Source of the DNA: JANQPC01 sp039208375
GTDB taxonomy: Bacteria; Pseudomonadota; Alphaproteobacteria; Rhodobacterales; Rhodobacteraceae
DNA length: 14,072 bases
Assembly: GCA_039208375.1 (NCBI GenBank)
Contig: JBCCRC010000078.1
Location: 1 to 14,072, forward strand
Direction: 5' to 3'
The notes under the pieces were generated by a model. The model worked only from the letters and a program-made list of their open reading frames with translations. It had not been told where the DNA came from and searched no databases. How positions within the stretch are numbered: the first letter of the stretch is position 1; each line of letters begins with the position of its first letter. Positions 7,988 to 14,072 of this stretch are shown here, piece by piece. The position numbers were made by a program, and so were the translations under genes.

Positions 7988-8794
7988 TCAGACCGTTGAG
8001 ATATCCGGCGCGTCGACGGCCTTCATGCCCACAACGTGATAGCCCGCATCCACATGCAGCACCTCGCCGGTTACGCCCGATCCGAGATCGGACAGTAGAT
8101 AAAGCGCCGATTTGCCCACATCATCGGTGGTCACATTCCGCCGCAGGGGCGAGTTCAACTCGTTCCACTTCATGATGTAGCGGAAATCGCCGATGCCCGA
8201 GGCCGCAAGCGTCTTGATCGGCCCCGCCGAGATCGCGTTCACGCGGATCCCGTCCTTTCCGAGATCTTCGGCGAGGTAACGCACGCTTGCCTCAAGCGCC
8301 GCCTTGGCCACGCCCATCACATTGTAATGGGGCATGACACGTTCGGCGCCATAATAGGTGAGCGTCAGCAGCGATCCTCCAGCGTTCATCATCGCCGTGG
8401 CGCGCTGGGTGATCGCGGTGAAGGAGTAGACAGAGATATCCATCGACATCTGGAAGTTGGCACGGCTTGTGTCGACATACCGCCCGCGCAATTCGTTTTT
8501 GTCGGAAAACCCGATAGCGTGGACCACGAAATCGAGAGTGCCCCAGCGTTCCTTCAGCGCGCCAAAAAGCGCATCCATCGACGGCTCATCCGCGACGTCG
8601 CAGGGTAGCACGATGTCAGAGCCCAACTGTGCGGCCAGCGGATCAACCCGCTTCTTCAGCGCGTCGCCTTGATAAGAAAACGCAAGCTCCGCACCCTGTT
8701 CGGCACAATTCCGCGCAATGCCCCACGCGATGGATTTATCGTTGGCTAACCCCATGATGAGGCCGCGCTTTCCTGCCATGAGTTCAGATGCCAT
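7988..8794 (-). CDS. fabI: NADH-dependent enoyl-[acyl-carrier-protein] reductase FabI
   Basis: Short-chain dehydrogenase-like enzyme (268 aa) that reduces trans-2-enoyl-ACP in the last step of each fatty-acid elongation cycle; the target of triclosan-type inhibitors. The FabI-type nucleotide motif GLANDKSIAWGIA is at residues 15-27. VVHAIGFSDKNELRGRYVDT follows at about 90-109. The active-site block YYGAERVMPHYNVMGVAKA gives Tyr147 or 148, Tyr157 and Lys164 with the Tyr-x6-Lys spacing. RVNAISAGPIKTLAASGI and the closing VTGEVLHVDAGYHVVGM are also typical. The ATG at 8794 has GGGGAGG upstream. The gene is divergent from pdxH across a 148-base region with a palindromic operator-like site, and it heads the fabI-exporter-gpt unit. 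Confidence 0.97.
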   Translation of the reverse strand: MASELMAGKRGLIMGLANDKSIAWGIARNCAEQGAELAFSYQGDALKKRVDPLAAQLGSDIVLPCDVADEPSMDALFGALKERWGTLDFVVHAIGFSDKNELRGRYVDTSRANFQMSMDISVYSFTAITQRATAMMNAGGSLLTLTYYGAERVMPHYNVMGVAKAALEASVRYLAEDLGKDGIRVNAISAGPIKTLAASGIGDFRYIMKWNELNSPLRRNVTTDDVGKSALYLLSDLGSGVTGEVLHVDAGYHVVGMKAVDAPDISTV

Positions 8795-8861
8795 GCTGGT
8801 CCGCCGCCTCCCCGCTCAGGTTTTCGCTCTGGTATGCCATTGCGCTTGGGGTATCAAGGTG

Positions 8862-8877
8862 GTGCAACCGCTTGCAC
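8862..8877. promoter_or_regulatory. LacI-family-like palindrome between fabI and pdxH
   Basis: GTGCAA (8862-8867), spacer CCGC, TTGCAC (8872-8877): a perfect 6-bp inverted repeat whose core fits TGCAANCGNTTGCA with a central CG, the general form of LacI/GalR operators. The right arm doubles as the best -35 candidate for pdxH. The site is central in the divergent region, so a bound protein could affect both genes. No regulator gene is in the window, and chance occurrence cannot be excluded. Confidence 0.4.
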
Positions 8878-8900
8878 GGCTCCGGTGAAGGGCGTATCCG
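8872..8900 (+). promoter_or_regulatory. Candidate sigma-70-like promoter for pdxH
   Basis: TTGCAC (8872-8877), 17 bases, then TATCCG (8895-8900), about 42 bases before the pdxH ATG. The -35 is good and the -10 is weak, as is common in alphaproteobacteria. It overlaps the palindrome at 8862-8877. GAGGAG about seven bases before the ATG is a clear ribosome binding site. Confidence 0.35.
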
Positions 8901-8942
8901 ACACGCCCGGCGCGGGGCACAATCGCGCCAGAGGAGCAGGTT

Positions 8943-9548
8943 ATGAGTGAACGCACGGGCATCTTTGCGGGCGACGATCCGTTCGCGCTGGCGCAGGCGT
9001 GGCTGGATGAGGCCACCAAGACCGAACCCAACGATCCAAATGCCATGCAGCTGGCCACCGTCGATGCGGACGGCCTGCCAAATGTGCGCACGGTGCTGTT
9101 GAAGGATATCGAGGCGGACGCGTTCGTTTTCTACACGAATTACGAAAGCGCTAAGGGGCGCGAGCTTGCGGCAACCGGTAAGGCCGCCTTCGTCATTCAC
9201 TGGAAGTCGCTGGGGCGTCAGGTGCGGGTGCGGGGTGATGTTTCTCGCGAAGATGGAAGTGTTGCCGATGAATACTACCATTCCCGAGCATTGAAGAGCA
9301 GGCTGGGCGCGTGGGCTTCGCGTCAGTCAGAGCCCTTGCGATCACGCGAGGCGCTTATGGCAGAAGTGGCGAAGGTGACGGCGGCGAAGGGCACAAAGCC
9401 CGAGCGGCCCCCCTTCTGGGGCGGGTTCCGCATTCGCCCAGTGGAAATGGAGTTTTGGGCCGATGGCGCCTTCCGGTTGCATGACCGGTTCCGCTGGCGG
9501 CGGGATAGCCCGCAGAGTGGCTGGGAAATTGCCCGGTTGCATCCATGA
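8943..9548 (+). CDS. pdxH: Pyridoxamine 5'-phosphate oxidase (PdxH)
   Basis: FMN enzyme (201 aa) that oxidises pyridoxine or pyridoxamine 5'-phosphate to pyridoxal 5'-phosphate, the PLP cofactor used by enzymes such as the aminotransferase encoded nearby. Family blocks occur in order: MQLATVDADGLPNVRTVLLK (about 35-54), FYTNYESAKGRELA (63-76, FMN phosphate region), IHWKSLGRQVRVRG (85-98), DEYYHSRALKSRLGAWAS (109-126, substrate phosphate contacts) and PPFWGGFRIRPVEMEFW (156-172). It ends DRFRWRRD..WEIARLHP, where most homologues end RLYP or RLAP. Length is normal. The ATG at 8943 has GAGGAG upstream. The gene is divergent from fabI and is followed by the cold-shock gene on the same strand, after 121 bases. 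Confidence 0.97.
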   Translation: MSERTGIFAGDDPFALAQAWLDEATKTEPNDPNAMQLATVDADGLPNVRTVLLKDIEADAFVFYTNYESAKGRELAATGKAAFVIHWKSLGRQVRVRGDVSREDGSVADEYYHSRALKSRLGAWASRQSEPLRSREALMAEVAKVTAAKGTKPERPPFWGGFRIRPVEMEFWADGAFRLHDRFRWRRDSPQSGWEIARLHP

Positions 9549-9609
9549 CACGTTGCCGCTGTGATTGGTAAAGGTGCCGATTTGCGCGTTTTTTTCTTGC
9601 GCGGGTGCG

Positions 9610-9624
9610 TTAACATGCCGCTAA
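9610..9624. promoter_or_regulatory. CtrA-like half-match site upstream of the cold-shock gene
   Basis: TTAA (9610-9613), seven bases, CTAA (9621-9624): one base off the TTAA-N7-TTAA site of the alphaproteobacterial cell-cycle regulator CtrA. It lies about 46-60 bases before the ATG, where a promoter is expected. A T-run lies just upstream, near 9590. One mismatch makes this tentative. Confidence 0.22.
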
Positions 9625-9637
9625 CTGAAAACACTAC

Positions 9638-9651
9638 CGGCCGAAGGGCCG
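9638..9651 (+). other. Hairpin in the 5' leader of the cold-shock gene
   Basis: CGGCC (9638-9642), loop GAAG, GGCCG (9647-9651): a perfect 5-bp GC stem ending 18 bases before the ATG of the cold-shock gene, next to a weak GGGA ribosome binding site at 9655-9658. Leaders of cold-shock genes often control translation by structure; here that role is only an inference. Confidence 0.35.
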
Positions 9652-9669
9652 AACGGGACAAACTTTACA

Positions 9670-10203
9670 ATGAGTGACGCGGACGAGCGGGGGCGCACGG
9701 TAAGGGGTCGGGTCAAGTGGTTCGATCCCTCCAAGGGGTTTGGGTTCGTGGTTGCCGACGAGGGTGGCCCGGACATTCTTCTGCACGCCAATGTTCTGCG
9801 TAACTTCGGGCAAAGCTCCGTTGCCGATGCGGCTGGCATCGAAATCGTCGTGCAGGAAACCCAGCGCGGCGCTCAAGCCGTGGAAGTTCTCGCGATCGAT
9901 CCGCCTGTGGGTGAAGGCGCGCCGGTGGGCGAAGCGGCATCTGGGCTGGCAGAGCCGGTGGATCTTTCCTTGCCTCGCCTCCCCGCGCGGGTAAAGTGGT
10001 TCGATAAGTCGAAAGGGTTCGGGTTCGCCAATGTGTTTGGGCGCCCGGAAGATGTTTTCCTCCACGTGGAGGTACTGCGCAGATCGGGGCTGGCCGATTT
10101 GCAGCCGGGCGAAGCGGTCACGCTGCGCGTGGTGGATGGTGCCAGGGGGCGTATGGCCGTTCAGGTGACGAGCTGGGAATCAGCGACCAAGAGCGACCAG
10201 TAA
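9670..10203 (+). CDS. Cold-shock protein with two cold-shock domains
   Basis: The 177-aa product holds two CspA-type OB-fold domains that bind single-stranded RNA or DNA. Domain 1, residues about 10-76, has VKWFDPSKGFGFV (RNP1 at 22-26) and DILLHANVL (RNP2). Domain 2, about 104-167, has VKWFDKSKGFGFANV (RNP1 at 115-119) and DVFLHVEVL (RNP2). A Gly/Ala/Pro-rich linker of about 25 residues joins them. This two-domain form is usual in alphaproteobacteria, in contrast to the single-domain CspA of E. coli. Its TAA overlaps the ATG of the following DUF192 gene (TAATG), so the two are probably co-transcribed and translationally coupled. The ribosome binding site is weak. Cold induction cannot be inferred from the name alone; many family members act in stationary phase or constitutively. 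Confidence 0.94.
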   Translation: MSDADERGRTVRGRVKWFDPSKGFGFVVADEGGPDILLHANVLRNFGQSSVADAAGIEIVVQETQRGAQAVEVLAIDPPVGEGAPVGEAASGLAEPVDLSLPRLPARVKWFDKSKGFGFANVFGRPEDVFLHVEVLRRSGLADLQPGEAVTLRVVDGARGRMAVQVTSWESATKSDQ

Positions 10204-10676
10204 TGGGAAGGGTTGGCGCGTTCGTGCTGACGTTCGCTTTGACTTTTGCGGTCACCGCTGCGGTGGCCTGTCAGCCCGATCAGGTTCAGATCCGGGGCGA
10301 TTTCGGGCAGGCTCGTTTCAGCGTGGAGGTGGCCGATGAGCCCGCCGAGCGGGCGCGTGGGCTGATGAACAGGCCCTCGATGCCCATGAGCGCGGGTATG
10401 CTCTTCGTCTATGATGGGCCCCGGCGGGCGCAGTTCTGGATGAAGAACACCCTAATCCCGCTCGACATGATCTTTACCGATCAGACCGGTCGGATCACCC
10501 ATATCCATGAAAACGCCGTGCCGATGGATGAAACGATCATTGACGGCGGCTTCGGTGTTTTCACGGTGCTCGAAATCAACGGCGGCCTTGCAGGGGAGTT
10601 GGGCCTTAGCGTCGGCGATGAGTTGCGTCACCCGGCGATTCCCGCCAGCCGTGCGGTCTGGCCCTGCCCGGAATAG
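10203..10676 (+). CDS. Exported DUF192 family protein
   Basis: A 157-aa protein with an N-terminal hydrophobic export signal (GAFVLTFALTFAVTAAVAC, residues about 5-23). Cleavage after AVA is likely; the Cys at 23 resembles a weak lipobox, so a lipoprotein is possible. The mature part carries the DUF192 hallmarks: FSVEVADEPAERARGLMNR (about 39-57), FWMKNTLIPLDMIF (78-91), and GGFGVFTVLEINGG near 115-128 before a short acidic tail. DUF192 proteins are small, widespread and of unknown molecular function. The ATG overlaps the stop of the cold-shock gene, which also supplies the upstream sequence for ribosome binding. A small hairpin and then tRNA-Pro follow. Confidence 0.92.
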   Translation: MGRVGAFVLTFALTFAVTAAVACQPDQVQIRGDFGQARFSVEVADEPAERARGLMNRPSMPMSAGMLFVYDGPRRAQFWMKNTLIPLDMIFTDQTGRITHIHENAVPMDETIIDGGFGVFTVLEINGGLAGELGLSVGDELRHPAIPASRAVWPCPE

Positions 10677-10679
10677 CGA

Positions 10680-10694
10680 TCCCGACAATCGGGA
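10680..10694 (+). terminator. Candidate terminator after the DUF192 gene
   Basis: TCCCGA (10680-10685), loop CAA, TCGGGA (10689-10694), followed by CTTT. The stem starts four bases after the DUF192 stop codon and lies 39 bases before the tRNA gene. The T-run is short, so termination efficiency is uncertain. Confidence 0.4.
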
Positions 10695-10733
10695 CTTTCC
10701 AGACGGTTCCGTCGGCGCTAAAGAGGCGTCCGT

Positions 10734-10810
10734 CGGGGCGTAGCGCAGCCTGGTAGCGCGTCTGTTTTGGGTACAGAAGGTCGTGAGTTCGAATCTCGCC
10801 GCCCCGACCA
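10734..10810 (+). tRNA. tRNA-Pro (anticodon UGG)
   Basis: A 77-base cloverleaf. The acceptor stem CGGGGCG (10734-10740) pairs with CGCCCCG (10800-10806), followed by discriminator A and an encoded CCA. The D arm is AGCGCAGCCTGGTAGCGC. The anticodon stem TCTGT (10761-10765) and ACAGA (10773-10777) encloses the loop TTTGGGT, with anticodon TGG at 10768-10770. The T arm contains GTTCGAATC. It would read CCN proline codons, mainly CCA and CCG. No integrated element or attachment repeat is seen at its 3' end. Confidence 0.97.
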
Positions 10811-10815
10811 ACATC

Positions 10816-10852
10816 TTGAAACCCATTTCTTCCTGAACGCTATATGTTGTGG
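10816..10852 (+). promoter_or_regulatory. Candidate promoter with NrdR-like box, start of the nrdJ upstream region
   Basis: TTGAAA (10816-10821), 18 bases, CTATAT (10840-10845) makes a plausible sigma-70 promoter just after tRNA-Pro. The -10 lies within ACGCTATATGTTGTGG (10837-10852), which matches 13 of 16 positions of the NrdR repressor box as I recall it (ACACTATATATTGTGT). NrdR controls ribonucleotide reductase genes and nrdJ is the next gene. Only one box is found, whereas NrdR usually binds two about 31 bases apart, and the site is about 570 bases before the nrdJ ATG. Confidence 0.4.
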
Positions 10853-10882
10853 CGTAAGATCGCGCGCGGGAATCCGCCAATC

Positions 10883-10891
10883 TGTGGATAA
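10883..10891 (-). promoter_or_regulatory. Perfect DnaA box upstream of nrdJ
   Basis: TGTGGATAA on the plus strand is the exact complement of the consensus DnaA box TTATCCACA. It is 31 bases downstream of the NrdR-like box and is the only perfect copy noticed in the region. DnaA-ATP controls nrdAB in E. coli, so a role in tying nrdJ expression to replication is conceivable. A single 9-mer can also occur by chance. Confidence 0.4.
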
Positions 10892-10982
10892 CCTGCCGGT
10901 TTGCGTGCGGCTTTGGTGACACGCACGGGGCTGCCCAAACTGTCCCGAAACTCCGACATGGCCTTGTAAGCCCCGGATGACA

Positions 10983-11129
10983 CTGTGGCACGCCAGGGCC
11001 CGGCCACAGCATGCAATCCGCTGGATTCACAGCAGTTTATAGCAACGCTATACCACGGTATGCAGTGGCACGCAGAGAGCGCTTCTTGGCGGGAATCGTG
11101 GCAGCCTGCGCACACGCCGAGAGTGTGTG
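10983..11129 (+). other. Series of inverted repeats in the gene-free region before nrdJ
   Basis: No convincing protein gene is present between 10811 and 11423. This part holds successive stem-loops. They are CTGTGGC (10983-10989) with GCCACAG (11003-11009); GCTG (11020-11023) with CAGC (11030-11033); TATAGC (11038-11043), loop AAC, GCTATA (11047-11052); and CGCACAC (11109-11115) with GTGTGTG (11123-11129, one G-U pair). An A7 tract follows at about 11140. They could be part of a long nrdJ leader, a small RNA, or protein-binding palindromes. No known RNA family was recognised. Confidence 0.4.
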
Positions 11130-11201
11130 ACGGTCAAGTAAAAAAACTTTTCCAGATCCGTGAATTTTGCGTTGACGGTATATGCCCTCATACGCCAGTT
11201 T

Positions 11202-11347
11202 GTGCTGGCTGGTACGGCGCCCACTAGATGTAGTGGGTTCAGGGCGCCAAACTCTCACAGATCTTCCTCACCTTCCCAAGTGGAAGGACGGAGGCCACAG
11301 GCCCCCGCCGGCGATGCTGTGCCTGGCGCTTTCTGGCGTACCAGCAC
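11202..11347 (+). ncRNA. Candidate structured RNA leader of nrdJ with alternative pairings
   Basis: Local hairpins: GGCG-CCCACTA (11216-11226), loop GATG, TAGTGGG (11231-11237), a 7-base bulge and CGCC (11245-11248); CCTTCC (11271-11276) with GGAAGG (11282-11287); CTGG (11333-11336), loop CGTA, CCAG (11341-11344). A competing long-range helix pairs CTGGTACG (11209-11216) with CGTACCAG (11337-11344), and GTGCTGG (11202-11208) could instead pair with CCAGCAC (11341-11347). GGCCCC (11300-11305) can pair with GGGGCC (11413-11418) at the ribosome binding site. Such exclusive choices are typical of riboswitches or attenuators. I found no canonical B12 box, so it does not look like a standard cobalamin riboswitch, although nrdJ uses B12. 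The function is inferred only. Confidence 0.4.
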
Positions 11348-11423
11348 GAAACATTGAGGGTCGAGCACCGTGCGGCGAAGCATGGGCCGGCAGCCACGCC
11401 GAAAAGGCAAACGGGGCCAGGAT

Positions 11424-14072
11424 ATGAAGATCGAACGCAGTTTCACTAAAGCAGGACAGGACGCATACGCGGCCTTGGAATTCACCACGACGGCATCGGA
11501 GATTCGTAATCCCGATGGCACGATCGTGTTCAAGCTGGACAACGTGGAGGTGCCCGAGACGTGGAGCCAGGTGGCCTCCGACGTCATCGCCCAGAAATAC
11601 TTCCGTAAGGCCGGTGTGCCTGCACGCCTCAAGAAGGTACGCGAAAAGGGTGTGCCGGAGTTCCTCTGGCGGTCGGTGGCGGATGATGCCGCACTCACTG
11701 CGCTGCCGGAAGCCGAACGTTACGGCGGCGAAACCTCCTCCAAGCAGGTGTTCGACCGGCTCGCCGGCGCCTGGGCCTATTGGGGCTGGAAGGGTGGCTA
11801 CTTCACCGCCGAGGCCGATGCCCGCGCGTATTTCGATGAGATGCGCTACATGCTGGCAACCCAGCGCGCCGCCCCCAACAGCCCGCAGTGGTTCAACACC
11901 GGTCTGCACTGGGCCTACGGGATCGATGGCCCGGCGCAGGGCCACCATTACGTGGATTACAAGACGGGCAAGCTCACCAAATCGAAATCGGCCTACGAGC
12001 ACCCGCAGCCCCATGCCTGCTTCATCCAGTCGTGCGCCGACGATCTGGTGAACGATGGCGGGATCATGGATCTCTGGGTGCGCGAGGCGCGCCTGTTCAA
12101 GTACGGCTCGGGCACGGGCACGAATTTCTCGCTGCTGCGCGGGGAGGGTGAAAAGCTGTCGGGTGGCGGCAAATCCTCCGGCCTCATGGGTTTCCTGAAG
12201 ATTGGGGACCGCGCGGCAGGCGCAATTAAGTCAGGCGGCACCACGCGCCGCGCCGCCAAGATGGTGATCGTGGATGCCGATCACCCCGATATCGAGCAGT
12301 TCATCGATTGGAAGGTGATCGAGGAACAAAAGGTTGCCTCGCTCGTGGCCGGCTCGAAGATGCACGAAGCCAAGCTCAACGCGATCTTCGAGGCGATCCG
12401 TGGCTGGGACGGTGCAGCGGAAGATGCTTGCGATCCGAAGGCCAACGCGCAGCTAAAATTGGCGATCCGCGACGCAAAGAAAGTCGCGATCCCGGAGACC
12501 TACATAAAGCGCGTGCTCGATTACGCTCGTCAGGGCTACACCGCGATCGAGTTTCCGACCTACGACACGGATTGGGACAGTGAAGCCTACAGCTCGGTTT
12601 CGGGTCAGAACTCCAACAACTCCATCCGCGTCACCGATGCCTTCCTCAAGGCCGTGGAAGACGATGCCGATTGGGATCTGGTAAACCGTACCGATGGCTC
12701 GACTTCGAAAACCGTGAAGGCGCGGGATCTTTGGGAAAAGGTCGGTCACGCGGCTTGGGCGTGCGCCGACCCTGGCATTCAGTACCACGACACCGTGAAC
12801 GCGTGGCACACCTGCCCCGGAAACGGCCCGATCCGCGGATCGAACCCATGCTCGGAATACATGTTCCTCGATGACACGGCGTGCAACCTCGCCTCGATGA
12901 ACCTGCTCACATTCTATGAAGACGGGGTGTTTCAGGCGGAGGATTACGTTCACGCCACCCGGCTTTGGACATTGACGCTCGAAGTCAGCGTGATGATGGC
13001 GCAGTTCCCGTCGAAAGAGATCGCGCAGCGCTCCTACGATTTCCGCACCCTCGGGCTGGGCTACGCCAATATCGGCGGGCTGCTGATGAACATGGGGCTC
13101 GGGTATGACAGCGATGAGGGTCGCGCTCTCTGCGGCGCCCTGACCGCCATCATGACCGGGGTCTCTTACGCCACCTCTGCCGAAATTGCCGGCGAACTCG
13201 GGCCATTTCCCGGCTACGCACCGAACGCCGATCACATGCTGCGCGTGATCCGAAACCACCGCCGCGCGGCGCATAGCGCACCCGACGGCTACGAGGCAAT
13301 GAATGTGCGCCCCGTGCCGCTCGACGCCGAAAACTGCCCCGATGCGCGGCTTGTTACGCTCGCGCGCTCGGCCTGGGATGAGGCGCTGGCGCTCGGCGAA
13401 AAGCATGGCTACCGCAACGCGCAGGCCACAGTGATCGCGCCCACTGGCACGATCGGCCTCGTGATGGATTGCGATACCACGGGGATCGAGCCCGATTTCG
13501 CGCTCGTGAAATTCAAGAAACTCGCAGGTGGCGGTTACTTCAAGATTATTAACCGCTCCGTTCCGGCGGCGCTGGAGACACTTGGGTATTCTCCCGCCCA
13601 AATTGGTGAAATCGTCTCCTACGCCGTCGGGCACGGAACCCTGGGCAATGCCCCGGGTATCAACCACACCTCGCTGATCGGCCACGGCTTTGGGCCGGAG
13701 GAGATCGAGAAGATCGAGGGTGCGCTGCCCTCAGCCTTCGACATCAAATTCGTCTTCAACCAGTGGACGCTCGGGGAAGCCTTCTGCACCGAAGTTCTCG
13801 GCATCCCGGCCGAGAAGCTCAGCGACCCCACTTTCGACATGCTGCGCCATCTTGGCTTTGCGAAGGCCGATATCGATGCCGCGAACGATCACGTCTGCGG
13901 AACGATGACTCTTGAAGGCGCGCCGCATCTGGCCGAGGAACACTATGTGGTCTTCGATTGTGCCAACCCCTGCGGCAAGAAGGGCAAGCGCTTCCTTTCG
14001 GTCGATAGCCACATCTACATGATGGCCGCCGCGCAAAGCTTCATCTCGGGCGCCATCTCGAAAACGATCAAC
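11424..14072 (+). CDS. nrdJ: Adenosylcobalamin-dependent (class II) ribonucleotide reductase NrdJ, partial, N-terminal 883 residues
   Basis: Reduces ribonucleotides to deoxyribonucleotides using a radical generated from coenzyme B12, independent of oxygen. The product starts MKIERSFTKAGQDAYAALEF; GGGG (11413-11416) lies seven bases before the ATG. Visible motifs: LATQRAAPNSPQWFNTG; PHACFIQS with Cys199; FKYGSGTGTNFS; SGQNSNNSIRV; RGSNPCSEYMFLDDTACNLASMN; and IAPTGTIGLVMDCDTTGIEPDF (about 671-692). Cys476 in NPCSE is the expected thiyl-radical residue and Cys487 the expected redox partner. Their spacing of 11 equals that of Cys408 and Cys419 in the Lactobacillus class II enzyme. The frame is open to the window edge; family members in this group are about 1,200 residues, so about 300 are missing, including the C-terminal Cys-rich region. 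A long, possibly regulatory leader precedes it. Confidence 0.97.
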   Translation, partial: MKIERSFTKAGQDAYAALEFTTTASEIRNPDGTIVFKLDNVEVPETWSQVASDVIAQKYFRKAGVPARLKKVREKGVPEFLWRSVADDAALTALPEAERYGGETSSKQVFDRLAGAWAYWGWKGGYFTAEADARAYFDEMRYMLATQRAAPNSPQWFNTGLHWAYGIDGPAQGHHYVDYKTGKLTKSKSAYEHPQPHACFIQSCADDLVNDGGIMDLWVREARLFKYGSGTGTNFSLLRGEGEKLSGGGKSSGLMGFLKIGDRAAGAIKSGGTTRRAAKMVIVDADHPDIEQFIDWKVIEEQKVASLVAGSKMHEAKLNAIFEAIRGWDGAAEDACDPKANAQLKLAIRDAKKVAIPETYIKRVLDYARQGYTAIEFPTYDTDWDSEAYSSVSGQNSNNSIRVTDAFLKAVEDDADWDLVNRTDGSTSKTVKARDLWEKVGHAAWACADPGIQYHDTVNAWHTCPGNGPIRGSNPCSEYMFLDDTACNLASMNLLTFYEDGVFQAEDYVHATRLWTLTLEVSVMMAQFPSKEIAQRSYDFRTLGLGYANIGGLLMNMGLGYDSDEGRALCGALTAIMTGVSYATSAEIAGELGPFPGYAPNADHMLRVIRNHRRAAHSAPDGYEAMNVRPVPLDAENCPDARLVTLARSAWDEALALGEKHGYRNAQATVIAPTGTIGLVMDCDTTGIEPDFALVKFKKLAGGGYFKIINRSVPAALETLGYSPAQIGEIVSYAVGHGTLGNAPGINHTSLIGHGFGPEEIEKIEGALPSAFDIKFVFNQWTLGEAFCTEVLGIPAEKLSDPTFDMLRHLGFAKADIDAANDHVCGTMTLEGAPHLAEEHYVVFDCANPCGKKGKRFLSVDSHIYMMAAAQSFISGAISKTIN

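Noticed and set aside
10734..10830. tRNA-Pro as an integration site of a mobile element
   Set aside because: No repeat of the tRNA 3' end, no integrase gene, and ordinary chromosomal genes follow.
10452..11030. A 192-codon open frame on the minus strand containing GAARFELTTFCTQNRR
   Set aside because: This segment is antisense tRNA-Pro, a well-known source of falsely annotated proteins; the rest is antisense to the DUF192 gene and intergenic sequence.
10840..11115. A 91-codon minus-strand frame upstream of nrdJ
   Set aside because: No recognisable domain, no clear ribosome binding site, and it overlaps the candidate promoter and hairpins; I cannot support it as a gene.
10985..11227. An 80-codon plus-strand frame upstream of nrdJ, rich in Trp, His and Cys
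   Set aside because: Composition is unlike the neighbouring genes, it has no family resemblance and no convincing ribosome binding site; it probably reflects low stop frequency in GC-rich DNA.
11220..11423. A standard cobalamin riboswitch
   Set aside because: I found no B12-box-like sequence or the GCCACTG-type core motif on the plus strand; a covariance-model search would be needed to find a divergent form.
12453..13685. A 410-codon minus-strand frame opposite nrdJ
   Set aside because: It lies wholly antisense to the conserved catalytic core of nrdJ; such long shadows are usual at this GC content.

Overview
This is a GC-rich chromosomal segment from an alphaproteobacterium, most likely a member of the Rhodobacteraceae/Roseobacter group. 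The grounds are gene content and order (ppiD-like/trpE next to yibQ and trpG; fabI next to pdxH; double cold-shock gene, DUF192 gene and tRNA-Pro; a B12-dependent ribonucleotide reductase), strong G/C at third codon positions, and GGGGC..GCCCC extragenic palindromes. It reads mostly as core chromosome. No insertion sequence, phage, CRISPR array or defence genes were seen.

Left part (1-5555): a partial trpG (minus, GTG start) is divergent from a yibQ-like gene (plus, most likely a GTG start at 439). That gene converges on trpE (minus), which overlaps by one base a PpiD-like periplasmic chaperone gene. trpE and trpG supply the two subunits of anthranilate synthase, and the yibQ-like gene sits between them on the opposite strand.

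Middle (5599-8794): a continuous minus-strand run. In transcription order it is fabI (enoyl-ACP reductase), a LysE/RhtB exporter, gpt-type xanthine phosphoribosyltransferase, a strong hairpin, then a class I/II aminotransferase carrying a single in-frame TAG, leading on to ppiD and trpE. fabI, the exporter and gpt are separated by only 4-5 bases and look translationally coupled.

Right part (8795-14072, plus strand): pdxH is divergent from fabI across an intergenic region holding a LacI-type palindrome. Next come a two-domain cold-shock protein gene and an exported DUF192 gene that overlap at TAATG, and tRNA-Pro(UGG). A gene-free stretch of about 610 bases follows, and then nrdJ, the adenosylcobalamin-dependent class II ribonucleotide reductase, which runs off the right edge.

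The most interesting parts are this nrdJ upstream region and the aminotransferase stop codon. The nrdJ region has an NrdR-like box on a promoter, a perfect DnaA box, a series of hairpins, and mutually exclusive long-range pairings close to the ribosome binding site. No clearly new multi-gene system is visible. The nrdJ leader is the best candidate for an undescribed regulatory element.
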